Assembly (NCBI GenBank): GCA_027186245.1
Contig: CP114500.1
Location: forward strand, 3,234,001 to 3,298,000
Origin: Coriaria nepalensis
Lineage: Eukaryota > Streptophyta > Magnoliopsida > Cucurbitales > Coriariaceae
Length of the DNA: 64,000 bases
Direction of reading: 5' to 3'
The position numbers and the translations under genes were made by a program. Numbering within the stretch: position 1 is the first letter of the stretch; each line of letters starts with the position of its first letter. The notes under the pieces are model-generated. The model worked only from the letters and a program-made list of their open reading frames with translations, made no database searches and had not been told where the DNA came from. Below are positions 45,816 through 58,179 of the stretch, one piece after another.

Positions 45816-46776
45816 TTAAAATGATACAGAATTCTCCAATTCCATAAAAGATTCTTGAGATGACGTGGTATCATCTTTGTGCTTGATCATGCCAGAATCC
45901 ACAAGGATGGGAATCTCTGTAGCTAGCCAAGGTGCAAGTCCCAAACAGAGGGCACGAGCTATTCCAAATCTAGGACTGCCCAAAAAGAAAAAACAGTAAA
46001 CAAAAAAACCAAACAAACATGATCAATCTCAATCTGTCGTTTACTAGCATATGGGCAAATCAAAACATGCTCAAAAAAGTATCTAAGACAGAAAAGATCG
46101 CGGCATCTTAAATATCCTTTAATTTCCAAACATTACAAAGTGAGTTTCAACAAGATCACACCAGATATCTTTCAATCTTGCACTATTTAGTGATCAGAAA
46201 GAATTAGAATGAGAATTAGTCATTCAGAAAACAGTATGCCAACAATTTCTGAACTTTCTATATCAACCGCCAACTGGAGATCCGCAATCAAGTTCCATTA
46301 ACATTCTCCAAAAATTTCAATAAAAGAATTTACCAGTTTTTCGCCCATAGTGGCTTAAAATGCACGGTCAAGCAGATCTTCCCCCCTCTATACATCGGAA
46401 ACACCCAAACAAACATAATTCTTTCTTAATTCTAATTAAAATTAAGGGGAAAAAAAAAGAACAGAAAAAGGAAGCTCAACTAAAGAAGTCTCACCTTCTG
46501 AGTTTTGCCGTCGAGCTCAGGCGCGGTGGAGGGATAAGTTACGGGAATATCGAACTGGAGGTCGAACTCGTACTTGAGAAGATTGTGAACGTACCAGCAC
46601 TTGCCGGTTCAACGTGTCCCTTCGGGATTGGCCGCTGAGATTCGGAACCAATCGTTGTCGTTGGATTTGTTCATCTGAGTGCATGCGATCAGGGCCTTGT
46701 ACTCCTCCTTGAGCCGCTGCGTCCAGGCGTCGCCGTCTCTTGGACCGGATTTCGTCTTCGAATCCCATCCCTCCAT
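45816..46776 (-). pseudogene. UFC1: UFC1 (UFM1-conjugating enzyme) gene, decayed
   Basis: UFC1 is the E2 that carries the ubiquitin-like UFM1 for UFMylation at the ER. Exon remnants: 46776-46495 ([20 protein letters not shown], then [20 protein letters not shown]), 46395-46334 ([19 protein letters not shown], with the catalytic Cys in KICLTV) and 45975-45816 ([19 protein letters not shown], then [15 protein letters not shown]). Lesions: (1) TGA at 46611-46609 replaces the Trp of T-R-W-T-G-K-C-W; (2) the acceptor before exon 2 is CG (46397-46396) instead of AG; (3) about 13 residues are missing after KTKS, where Arabidopsis has a T-L-T...T-T-K-A segment; (4) about five residues are missing in [10 protein letters not shown]. 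No in-frame alternative acceptor is visible. The rest is well conserved, so the decay looks recent. An assembly error would have to explain several changes. Confidence 0.85.
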
Positions 46777-48344
46777 TGTTAGATCGAGTTCGCACCTCCA
46801 TTAATGGAGGTCTGGTTCCGATTCTAATTTTTATTTTTATTTTTTCGATTCAACAACATCTTATTAACGTAAAAGATGAACCGGATTGATCCGATTCATC
46901 TTCACGAATAAATCGAGGAAGAATCAAATCAATATGATTAGGCTTCTCACATATATTCGATTCAATTTGAATATCTCGTAAATAAATCGAATCGAAACGA
47001 ACAATTTTACGCGTAAAGAGTCAAATTATTCCGATCTTTTTTTTCCCCCAACAAATTGGACTGGATTTTTTTTCCCCCTAATTTTTTCAATTTTTTTTCT
47101 CAAAAAGAAAAAAGAAAATTTTTATTAAAAAAAAAAATTAATTAATAAAAAGAAAATAAATAGAAATAATCAAAAATAAAAAATAAATTTATATTTTTAA
47201 TAATATATCAGGTTTTGTCAGCACTACACATCATCATTACTGATAGTTTAAAAATTATTTAAAAAATTAAAAAAAATTATTTAAACTACAAAAAACTATA
47301 AAGTTTTGGCAAGATATTACGAAGATAAATTGATAAAAATCAAATTATATAAAAACAAAAAAAAAAATGAAATAACTATTTATTTTTGTCCAAGATGAAT
47401 AAGTTAAATTAAGAAACAAAATTTGAGAAATTAAGGTTAACTCTTAAATTTTTACATAAATTATAATAAGTACTTAAAATATTTTATAATTATAATAAAT
47501 ATCTAAAAATAAAATACGATTAAAAATTAAATTTTAAAATGAAGCGACATGAAAAAACTACAATTTTTCTTTCTTTTTCATTTATTTATTTATAAATATT
47601 TTACCATCGATGTCTTCCTTGTTTGAGATTATGTGGACCCTACGATTTTCGAAGTAAATCGGTTTCAAAAGTCTACATTTTCGTCAAAATTTGGGACCAA
47701 GTAATAAAAAAGGGCTATGCTTACTTGCAGATATCGGTCAGTTTATACACAAAATGTGTTGCAAGTGAAACAATGTTAAAGGATTGATTCGGGTAACAAA
47801 CTGATAGTGACAGACCATAGAACAAGCAAAGCTGCAAAGATCATAGGAAACCAAAATTCCCATTCCAATTACAATTCCAATTCTAAGTTTGAAGCATTCT
47901 TGGAAAATTGAAATGCATCCAGAAATGATAAACAAACAACAAATAATCATTCATTAACTTAACATAGCCCATGAAAATTCCCATGGCCTGAAAAAGTAGG
48001 GGAAAAAGAAAAAGAGCTAAGATTTCAAACAGCTTTCCTGTGATGGATTAGGTTTACGAGATTTTGAGGGGGTTTTGGCCTTTTGGGTGTGAGCTGCATT
48101 GGGAATTAAGAAATTATAAAGTTCCAATTCAAGTATTGGAACTCCACGATTGAACCCGGATTTTGTCTGTTAAAGAATACGCAACAAAATCTGTATAAGT
48201 GAAAAATCCATCTCTCTTCTGTGTCTCTATCTTCTTTGACTCTTGCATGCACTCGAGAAAGCATGTATGTCAAACAACAAATTATTACTACCTTTTATCT
48301 GCTTCTACTAAGGTTGCTGAGGTGAGTTCAAATTATGAGTTCAA
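46777..48344. other. UFC1 upstream flank and IRX9H 3' flank
   Basis: AT-rich region with A/T homopolymers. The part from about 47700 is likely IRX9H 3' UTR. No other gene supported. Confidence 0.6.
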
Positions 48345-50220
48345 TCACTTGAAGTGAAGATTTGTGACAAGGTTCTTCTCAAGCAGCCAGCCTCGAGGAT
48401 AAAATATATTAGGAGCCTCCAAATGAAGATGCCAATTCATTATTCTAGAGCAACCAGGTGGAGTACTTTCCATCTGCCTTTCATCTTCAACCAACTGTTC
48501 TACAAATGTGGTCTCCTGTGAAAAAACCAACTATGTAAGCAAACCTAATATCATATCATCCCCCCTTTATTATATAGAAAATATATAAAAATTTGAAATG
48601 GTGAATTATATACTTGGAAACCCTCCTTCACTGTGTCTAACTGTCGGATCGGTACTGAAGTAGGGCGTCTCCATCTCTTTGGGTCCCACAAGATAGTACT
48701 ATTGAAAGCAAATCCCGACATATCAACATGGAATCTCCTAAGCCTCTTACTTTTCTCATTAGTGTGCCATCCAATTACTTGACTTCCATTGCATACTGGA
48801 CCTTCAAGAATGGCCTTGTTTTTGCTCTCCTCTAGCATGGCAACAGGCCAAGTGCCAAATCGGCTGAAATTGCAGTCTTATATAAGGGTTTGCAGGTGAA
48901 AGCATATATACTGATAGAAGAAATCATGCAAATTATCATGCTGAACAACTAAGCATATAATAACTCGGGAACGACAATTTAAGGAAGAGATTTCACACAA
49001 TTTTTGAAATCAAGGGGGAAGAGTTGATTGTAGATATCAAGAACACTCTGCAGTCATTTCCAGAACACTGTGATGAGCATAAGAATCATATTTATCAAGC
49101 TGCTTGTGATGAGTATGTGGTTTTTTCTTTACTAATGACTGATTAGGGAGAGTAAACAATTCAATGAAGAGAAGAAGTCACCCAAAGGCCAAGCCCAGAG
49201 AATATTCAGCAGGTGAGTATGCAAATGCAATCAGAAAAAAAAAGTTGCAATATAACAGGACAGGCACCAAGGTTAAAAACGGAACAAAGACGACAGGCAA
49301 CAAAATAGCTGATAGGACAAATTATTCAATAAATGAAAAACATAGAAAAGTTTCAATTTTATGATGAAAAGGGATTCAAAATGTTAAAAAGGCAAAAGGG
49401 TAGCAGAATCATTCTCACTCAGGTATTACCTAATATCTCGCAAGCTCTGAAACAATTCAACCGAATATATATTATCATCATCAGCAAAGTACACAATCCC
49501 ATCAAGCTTGTGGTGATCAATATGCTCCAATGCGGTATTCCTTTGATACACCCCTCTATCCTTCAAATTCGTCAAGTTCTTAGTACAAACCAAATAACGA
49601 TACATCACACCAGTTTTCCTCAACATTTCAGCAGTCTCCATTGAAGCCGAACTTGTCTCCACCACAATCCAGAGAAGAGGCGTAGGAACAAGCCTAAGCA
49701 CCTGACTCAACCTATTCAAGAAATAAGCTTGAAGTGCCCTGTTATAAGTTGGAGTCACCACAATTAACTGCTTCTTCTGCACATAATCCGAGCTGAAATT
49801 CACTTCCGTTGCCGAATTGATCGGAAAATCTACGGGATCAACTGCGGAGAGATTGTCATTAACAACGTGATGATCACTCTGGTTGGTGGACTGCACGTTA
49901 ACATGAACCGGCTTGATCTCAAACGAGAAATCGCGACTGTGAATATCGTCCTGGACATGGCCAAACGGCACTAGACCTAGCAATAAACCTATCAAGAAGA
50001 AAAAGCAGCACCTGCAAATAACTCTTCGCCATCCATGTTGACCTTTTCTAGGCGGATATCTCTGAAGTTCGCTAGCTGCAATTAACGACGAAAACAGCGA
50101 CGACTGTTTGGAACTTGGGAGGAACTTCTGAGACGGTGAAGACACGGAAAATAGAGTCTCACCGTTCTGGTGAGCCCGATCCCGATACGCTGGCGATAAA
50201 GTTCTTCGGATCGATGCCAT
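48345..50220 (-). CDS. IRX9H: IRX9-like glycosyltransferase, GT43 (IRX9H/IRX9L)
   Basis: Golgi type II membrane protein of family GT43 that, with IRX10/IRX14-type proteins, elongates the beta-1,4-xylan backbone of cell walls. Three exons on the minus strand: 50220-49430, 48863-48614 and 48515-48345, joining to 403 residues. The start [15 protein letters not shown] at 50220 matches IRX9H; an in-frame ATG at 50247 adds nine residues and is less likely. Features: one transmembrane segment (about residues 66-86, [20 protein letters not shown]), [20 protein letters not shown], a GVYQRN loop, and the DxD-like YFADDDNIY (Asp at 247-249). Exon 2 carries [14 protein letters not shown] and [13 protein letters not shown]; exon 3 carries [19 protein letters not shown] and ends LHFK. 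It has the usual plant length. Confidence 0.94.
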
Positions 50221-50247
50221 AGAAATGAAAACTTCATCTACAGACAA

Positions 50248-51869
50248 CCACCTCTACATGATCGATTCGAAATTTTGTTTGCTCAAAAATTGAACCAGAA
50301 GCTCAAAATTCAAACAGGCAAGAAATTCACAACTGAATCTAAATTGAAAACCCTAGATCAGGAGTTAGAATCAATCAGAAATTTCCAGAAATGAAGGTGT
50401 TGCACTATTGGATGTGAATTTCTGAAGGAAATCGGAACGCGAGAGAGAAAGTAAAAGTAGCTATAGGTTTTAGCTAAATTTCGGGAAGGGACGATGAGTT
50501 AGAATTTTTGGATACAAAAAGAAGAGAGGAAGACGGAGAAGATCTAGTCGACGAAGAAGAAGAAAAGAAGGGCCCAGCTCGTTTTCGGAAATCTGGAATT
50601 TTTTTATTTTTTTTTCAATTTTTTTACGCTTTCAGTTATAATTTTCTTGAGAAGGTGCATTATTAATGGCTTGGGGACTGCTTGGCAACAATTTTCAAAA
50701 TCATTTTCTTGTATATGCAGACATGAAAATCGGTTTGGGAAGGGGACCAAGGTGTTTGTTTTGCAATAAATTTTTTTTTTTTTTTTTGTGTCGGAGGAAA
50801 GCAAAAATTGGTGTTTGAAATGAAAAAAAAAAAAAAAAGAAAATATGGTTTAAAAACTGATTTAAGTGGTCATTTTTTACCCCTGTTTTTCCACTATAGC
50901 ATTTCTCACTTTTCTCTTCAGTCAACTCTAACTCCATCAACACCTCCTCACACATTTTTTTCTCTCTCCGTTAACGCCTCCGTCACACTTTTATCTCCCT
51001 TTACATTAGCGCCTCCTCACAAGCAAATCTCGCTATTAGGATCTCTCACCTTTCCATCACCTTCGCAAACCTTCACGAACGCTTAAAAGTTGAACAGGTA
51101 TATCCTTCCATCTCTTTTGTTGGTTTCGATTTTACAATTTATTTATAAAATTGCAAAGATCTCTAAATACTCCAAAATTCTCTCATGTAAGACACTCAAG
51201 AATTTTTTCCCAAGTTTGGTGAGCCTTCGTGAACCACCTCCATCGAGAACCTCTAAGCTTAATCTGAATTTATGATAAGAATTTTTATTCCGATATAAGT
51301 ACATAATCAGCTTCTTAAAGTCATACTCATGGATTTGGAATCTCTTGTTTTGAAAATCATGGCTCCTCATCTTTTACATTATTCAAAAATTTTTTTTTTC
51401 CTGATCTGTTCGTTTTTTCGAATTTCTTTAATGTTGTTTGTGTTTGTGATCATTTCGTTGATCTTATAATTCTGTTTGAGATTTGTTTCCACTTTGGTGT
51501 CTGAAACGATGATTTGAAATGAGACCTCAAATATGAGCTTTGAATCGTAACATTGAGTGTTAATACGTCAGATGATATTTTTGTAAAATAAGGGTTGTTA
51601 ACACCTCTAACATTTCTTACTATTACTATTTACAAACATGAATAATAATGTGCTTGGAAATTTGGTAGGTTGGTTACATGAAATATCAATTATTAGGAAT
51701 TTCATTATCCTTGATTATGTTTACCCACGTTATTATGTTGATGATTAATAACATGACTCCTGCTATGTATAATATTGTGAATGATCTATATTAAGAATGA
51801 GTCTGGCAGCTGAATATAATCATAGCTTGTTTTGCATTTAACATGTTCATTCTTTAAGTATCGCAGATG
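50248..51869. other. IRX9H promoter/5' UTR and intergenic region
   Basis: Leader and promoter of IRX9H to about 50600 (GAAGAAGAAG-rich near 50550). The 50940-51100 stretch is CT-rich with a possible GT donor after TTGAACAG at 51096. No recognised gene. Confidence 0.5.
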
Positions 51870-52346
51870 TCAGCTATAGTGTCTGTTGAGGCAGCCGAGG
51901 ATATGACAAAGGGGAACATGGTTGATATAGTGTTTGTAAAACCTACTTGGACTCGGATACGTGATACCCTAACATATAGTCAACCTATAAGTTCACTATT
52001 GTGCAGGAAAATATAGTGTTTATCTCTCTTTTTTGTGCAGGAAAATAAGTCATATAAGTAATTTTAGAAGAAGGATTGTGATAACTTCGATGAGTTAGGA
52101 GTTCTCTTAGAAAAGGCATCTATCACCGGCATGCTCTATCACTCTTCCTCCAATAGACCCCCAAATAGTGATTTTGAAGTTGATCAGATAGATGATTTCA
52201 ACGATGATAATGTCCACCACACCCTGAACATTCAGCCGCAACACCAAGCGGTAATTGTGATGTTGGAAGATGAAAAAGTTCTTGTGGGTTTGGATGGATT
52301 CTTTGAGGATATACTTATCGGCCGGAGATATCTATCACTGCAATGA
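51870..52346 (+). other. Unrecognised broken coding-like stretch
   Basis: From an ATG at 51869, after TCGCAG, the plus frame reads MSAIVSVEAAEDMTKGNMVD, is interrupted by stops, and continues at 52131-52346 as LYHSSSNRPPNSDFEVDQID and DDNVHHTLNIQPQHQ, ending IGRRYLSLQ. GC content and codon use look gene-like, and CAG|GTATAT near 51097 with CGCAG at 51864-51868 could bound an upstream intron. Also, TTGTGCAGGAAAATA occurs twice within 40 bases. I recognise no domain; it could be a gene relic or repeat-derived. Confidence 0.3.
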
Positions 52347-55300
52347 GAGCAAAGTAATATGTACATAACCCCTCCATCGGGTTCAGCTCTGCATCAGTCA
52401 CATCCATCATCTTTAACTAATCCACTTTTCACTATACTCCATGTGGAGTTTCCGCTCCATCCACTAATGTTCCTCATGTCACTATAGTCGATAGTCGGTT
52501 TTACAGACCCAATATCACCCTTATATAGAATAAAATAAATTAAAATATAAAATCAAATATTTTGGATTGATTACTAATATTTTAGAATAATTATTTAGCT
52601 AATATGTGATTACTATCGATGATGCATGTGTCGATACAAAAAGTAAGTTCAATTATGAGGACTTTTAATATACTCAGAGAATAATTGATGAAGTAACTTT
52701 TATTAAGATCATTGAGAATATATACTTCAAAAGGACATTAAAAAAATCCACTTTCAACTATGACTCTTCTTATCAAAATGAAAAAAAAAAAAAAACTCCT
52801 TGCAGCCACTGTCGCTCGTTTACTCTCCCTCCCTCCTTTATTTTCTCTCTTTCAGCTTAGCTACCTACTGCTTGGGCTTAAGTCCTCACTCGAGCAAAGA
52901 TCTCTCTTTAGTATACGATTAGTGTGGTCTCGCAAGATGAAAACCTTGCAAACAAATTGAGGCAATCGAAATATGGACCAATTATACTGCACATTATGGG
53001 CCTACCTCATGTAACTTAGGCCCATGAAGCTCTGAGTAGGTAGTATTAGTACCCCTTCTTATTTAGAGAGTCGAAGACAATTAATGAGACTGCAAAATCT
53101 TAAAGGCTTAGCCCAATTTCCTTACCACTGCAAGCTCTACACGGAACCCATGAAAAACTAAGCTGGGCCACTAAGATTAAATTTTTCTTCAATACGGTAA
53201 TGCATCCGCTTGCCGAATTGGCACTAAGATAAAGGTCTTGAAATTGATAGTACATGAAACCGACAAGCTGTTATAGTAATTGATTGTCCTTATGTTTGGT
53301 AATAAAAGGTGGGGAAAAAAAAGTCCATGGTTTAGACTTTTTGAAAGATACGAAGTTGGACCGAGTGAAAAGGAATTCCACGAATTAATGAATGGATGTT
53401 TTCATCACGATCAAGTATTGATAGTTCTTGTTCTTTTCTTTGCTTGTGAGAAGACCTAAGAAAACATTATGATTTAGACATACATTTCAATTCAACGAAA
53501 GAATTCCATTTTGTTTTGAAACCGAAACGTGGATTGGAATAGGATATAGATATTTGTGATCTTGCCTTAAGCGCATTGCATGTGTGTTTTGACCATCTTC
53601 TTTTTGTGTTTAATGATGTACATCACATCCTACCGACCGATTTGCAAATCAATGGAAACGTATGAAAGAGTTTGAGAGTAATGCTCAAATACCTGTAAAG
53701 TTCTATAACCCATGCTTACTATGTACCATAAAATGAAATACGTATTTTATTAGTAAATATCAGATGTTTAACCAATTCATTAACTTATTACTTATTTAGT
53801 TTTAGTTTAACTACTATTTAGATTGCTCGAGTCGGGGCCAAGTCTCCCGGTGTTCATGAAAGCACAAAATAAAAGAAAACGAAAAATTAGACTCCGATAA
53901 CTCGAAGAAAAACTATCCTAACTTCTTTGTTATAAACATTTCCTTATAGGCATGTGTAAGCATGTATTGTCACAAATTAAATTAGCTTCTTTGTTATGGA
54001 CAAAGATGTTCTAAATATGACAATTAGTACGAAAGTATAAAAACATGTTTCAAGATACTTTCTTTTTTTTTTCTTTTTTTGTCTTAAGCAACCAGATTTA
54101 TACAAATTTTGCAAAAGTTCTTCCCAACATTTGTGATTGATTACATCCACATTTGGATGCAATTAGCAAGTTGGATTGTCCAAGTTCAGTATGTTCTTCT
54201 CAATATTTGACCTCTTTCCTAGTGATCGTCATCATCACCCACCACAATCTCAACGCAATTTCAATAGTGCTCCTAGGGAGTTTGACCTAATTTGCAAACC
54301 CCAACCATAAAAAAATTAAGAAAATTTTAAAAAAAAGTTTTGCTATGCCTTATTGTAAATCCGAAGCAATATTTTACCTTTTCTTGGCCTAAGGGTTAAG
54401 AATCTGTAGCCTATTTATTTGGAAAAAAAAAATATAGCAAATTATATTTATGATAAATAGATTAATTTTATACTATCATATCATATATTATAATAATTTT
54501 ATATATAATTAAAATAAGTTAATTAATTACACTCGACATGATACAACTCAAAAATTCTAAAAAGCTATAATTCTTGACCGACCCACCTCGTCCTAATAAA
54601 AGAAAAGAACACTTGGTAACCCCATCAATACATATACATTCCCACAAGAAAAGTGGATTAATAGTTAAAGGCAAGGAAGATAAATTAGAGAAGTCAAGAA
54701 ATTTTTGAATGGGTACGCCAATAATTTATATATATATAATTCGTATGAATAGATAGAGAATGAAAATCTCTTATGATATATTGAATTGGACTCAGTTATT
54801 AATATAATGAATCCTTATACCATTTTTAAAAATATCTCTTCTGATATAATGTAGTGTTATGTGTATTAATTTCAATTCTAGTCATAAAATAAATGAAATA
54901 AATTTAAAAAAATATATATTTTTAAAGAATATAATCTTATTGGAATTATTTATTTTCAGTTCATCTTTCAAAACCACGTCACAAAAAATTAGATTATATA
55001 CATTTCATACCTTGTTACAAAATAGATCATTATTTGCCAACCACATATTATCTAACCAAATCTAATTCTCGCTCGATATGTTCTTCAAAAATTTCAATTC
55101 GTGTGAATTCTTCCACTAACTAAAGAATAATCTTGGCATAATTTCCACATATGAAATTTATCAACACAATTTTGCTAAGAAGTGTTTCACTTGTTGCTCA
55201 AGAAGAGATGAGACACATACTCATATCATTTAGCTACTTATTGTTTGAAGAAGCCCTCGCTTTGATTGATATTTTTTCACGAAAAGAAAACATGAGATAA

Positions 55301-56690
55301 CAAAGGTTAGCAACTCTAGAAGCATGAGTACAAGTTCGTAACGAGGGATGTAATCTTGCTCGTGAGGATAGTGAAATTATCCACGAGGCTAGTAAATGGA
55401 GTCTTGAACTACCTCCTGCTTGTAGAGTATGAAAAAAAAAAAAAAATTGAATTTGAAGCAATTAATACTTTATAATTCAATAATTATTGTTTATTCTTTT
55501 AATCAAATTTCATTTAAATTTTGAGATTCAGTCGAATATAATATAAATATATGATATATATATATTTTTTTTTCATAGATATATAAACTTATCTAGATAT
55601 GTAAAAACAATATTCTAAATAAAAAGATAATATATAAATCATAACAATTTCAATATTTTTATTATAGTGTTGGATCCCTAATTAACCTTATGAATTCTTA
55701 GGATTGATATATTAATTTAATAATCTAAAATTATAACATATGATCACATATTAAATCAAAATCATATCATATATATATATATATATATATATATTCATTA
55801 CCCATTATATATATGAGAAATCCAGCGCAAGAGTTGATTGCTCTTGTAAGTGTGCTATTACTTACAATGAAAGGACTCTTTTTTTTTTTTTTCATCAATA
55901 TTTATCTTAAAATTGTACATTGATCTCATATATCAATATTCTTTACTTCCATATTATTTAGATCTAGGATTGAAAAGACAAAGCATATCGATTTTTCTTA
56001 GCGAGTATTGTAATAGTCAATACTCAATAGTAATCAATTTCGGAATTTGCATAAAATAAATATATAAAAAATTCAGGGGGCATCAGACACATTGACTTTA
56101 CGTATTGTAATCAAAGGCCAAATTGTCTCACACGAAAAGAAAAAAGTGTATGCAAAGAAACAAAAGAAAAAGAAGGAATAAAAAATTATTTAAAATTTCG
56201 TCAAAGGCATGGCAAATAACAAATAGTCAAATGCCCTAAAGGCTCTTATTCCAAGTGCCCTAGAAGTGACGTCTTGTTCCCTAATAAGTGGTACCCACAA
56301 CCCTCCGAGTCTTCTTAATAAATAATCCCACCCTAAAACGTACCTACGTGTCAGGTGCCAAGTGGACGTGGCAGTAGCTAGAAAGCAAATTTGGGACCCC
56401 TAAAACTTGGAATTGCATGCCCCCCTTTCTATTTTTCAAGGGCATTAGTAGCAATTACGGCACTGGTTCTTATGCCATTAACTACGTAACCCCCCCCCCC
56501 CCCCCCCCCACCCTTTTTATCTAAAATAAATAAAAGCGGATTTCATTCTTAGCATTTTTATATATTTTTATATGTAAATTTTGATCGTATTTATAAATTT
56601 AACGATTAAAATAATTATCACTTTAAAGTTATATGTATTAATATAAAAACTTATATGATTAATATGTAAGTTGAGAGTTATTTTTTTATA
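52347..56690. other. AT-rich intergenic region
   Basis: No gene supported. Simple repeats: (AT)n at 55769-55794 and a C homopolymer at 56490-56509. A short plus frame at 55230-55430 ending [21 protein letters not shown] looks protein-like but matches nothing I know. Confidence 0.5.
56490..56509. repeat. C homopolymer
   Basis: About 20 consecutive C. Such a run is rarely exact in assemblies. Confidence 0.9.
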
Positions 56691-57029
56691 TATAATATGT
56701 CAAAATCACTTTTAAACAGACATAGTTCTTTTACTTTTTTTAAATCGAGTTCAATTTCTTATTTCACAAACCTAGCTCTCTTCTAGATCGTGATCTTTAA
56801 CTGAGTTTAATTTATCTTTTCCCAAATCAAGCTACCTTTCTAGACCTAGTTCTTCATTTTCCTTATTCTTCCTAGAGAGTTTTTTCTTTTTTCCCAGACT
56901 AAAATCTAATATAATATACTCCCTATACTGAGTTCCCTAGAAAAGATAGAAAGATGACTGAGTTCTCTGTCTGTGATCTAATACCGATACCACATATCGG
57001 TATGGACCGAGATAATATGTCGGTCTGGA

Positions 57030-57670
57030 TCGATATCACATGTTTGACCCTTCTACAGTCGACCTTTTGACCATTCGATCCTTCGACCTTTCGACTATAA
57101 ATTATGAGAGATGTTCTTCAACCTTCGACCGACCCTTTTGACCCTTCGACCACAGACCAACATGAGATCTTGGTTTGTATCACTCTATATTTTAGACCGA
57201 CATGTAAAATGTCGGTTTGTGCATCTCACATGTAATTCTAAGATGTCTTTTGACCTTTTGAAGAGACTCGAATTATGTGAGACGTTGGTTTGAGATGCCA
57301 TTTAACTTATCGACTATAATTTATGTGAGATTCCCTTTGACCACAGATAGAAAAGAGTTTTGCATCTCAGATTGACATGGAAGATGCCCTTTGACCCTTT
57401 GAAAGGACTCAAATTTTATTGTCGGTCTAAGATGCCCATCGACCCTTTGACTTATTGACCTATTGACACTTCGACTTATTGACCTATCGACCATTCGACT
57501 ATAATTGATGTGGGATACCCATCGATCCATCGACCCATCAACACTTCGACCACAAACTGACATGAGATCACGATATGTATCGCTTTGCATCTCAAACTGA
57601 CATGTGAGATATCGGTCTGGACATTTTAGACCGACATGTAAGATGTCAGTCTATGCATCTCAGATCGACA
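57030..57670. repeat. TCGACC/TTGACC-rich short tandem array
   Basis: Irregular copies of 8- to 11-base motifs (TTGACCATTCGA, CTTCGACC, CCCTTTGACC, ATCGACCC) clustered densely at 57060-57140, 57420-57540 and around, mixed with a longer unit GACCGACATGTAAAATGTCGG / CATGTAAGATGTC. The related block at 56690-57030 is shared with 27690-28060. Any long frame across it is an accident of the repeat. Confidence 0.7.
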
Positions 57671-58179
57671 TGCATCAATTTATGGCTAAGAAATCCCTAC
57701 TTAATTTTTAGCTACAAACAATCAAGGAATGAGGTTTACCTATTTTAGAATACCTTACGAATGTCAAAAAAATCAGCAATGCATTAGCGGCTATTGGAAA
57801 TCCAATCACCGATTATGATCTTGTTTCACACGTCGCCAATAGCCTCACACCGAGCTTTCTCCAATTCGTCACAACCATGGAGAACCAACCCACTCTACCA
57901 TCATTCAATGAGCTGTGATCTTAGCACTTGGTTTATGAACCAAGAATCCATCAACATCATCTCATGACTTAACCTAATCTCACAAACAATCTTGTCATGC
58001 TTTCACTTTACACCCCATAAAACTCCACTCAATCCAAATCCATTAATTGTGGCGGCGGACGACCTTACATTGGTGGAAAAAGTGGCGGCCAATTTTTTTC
58101 TTCTTCCAAACACCCCGTTTCATCAATATGTAATGTCCAACCCGAGTGTGCCACCTTCATAAGACACTTTATGGTCTTA

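Noticed and set aside
46517..46801. 94-codon minus-strand frame over UFC1 exon 1
   Set aside because: It is the wrong frame of the UFC1 relic; the real frame starts at 46776 and contains the recognisable E2 residues.
50221..50247. Upstream ATG of IRX9H adding nine residues
   Set aside because: Known IRX9H proteins start [10 protein letters not shown] at 50220; the extra residues match nothing.
57321..57590. 89-codon minus frame rich in D-R-S-I-S motifs
   Set aside because: It is produced by the TCGACC/TTGACC repeat, not a protein.
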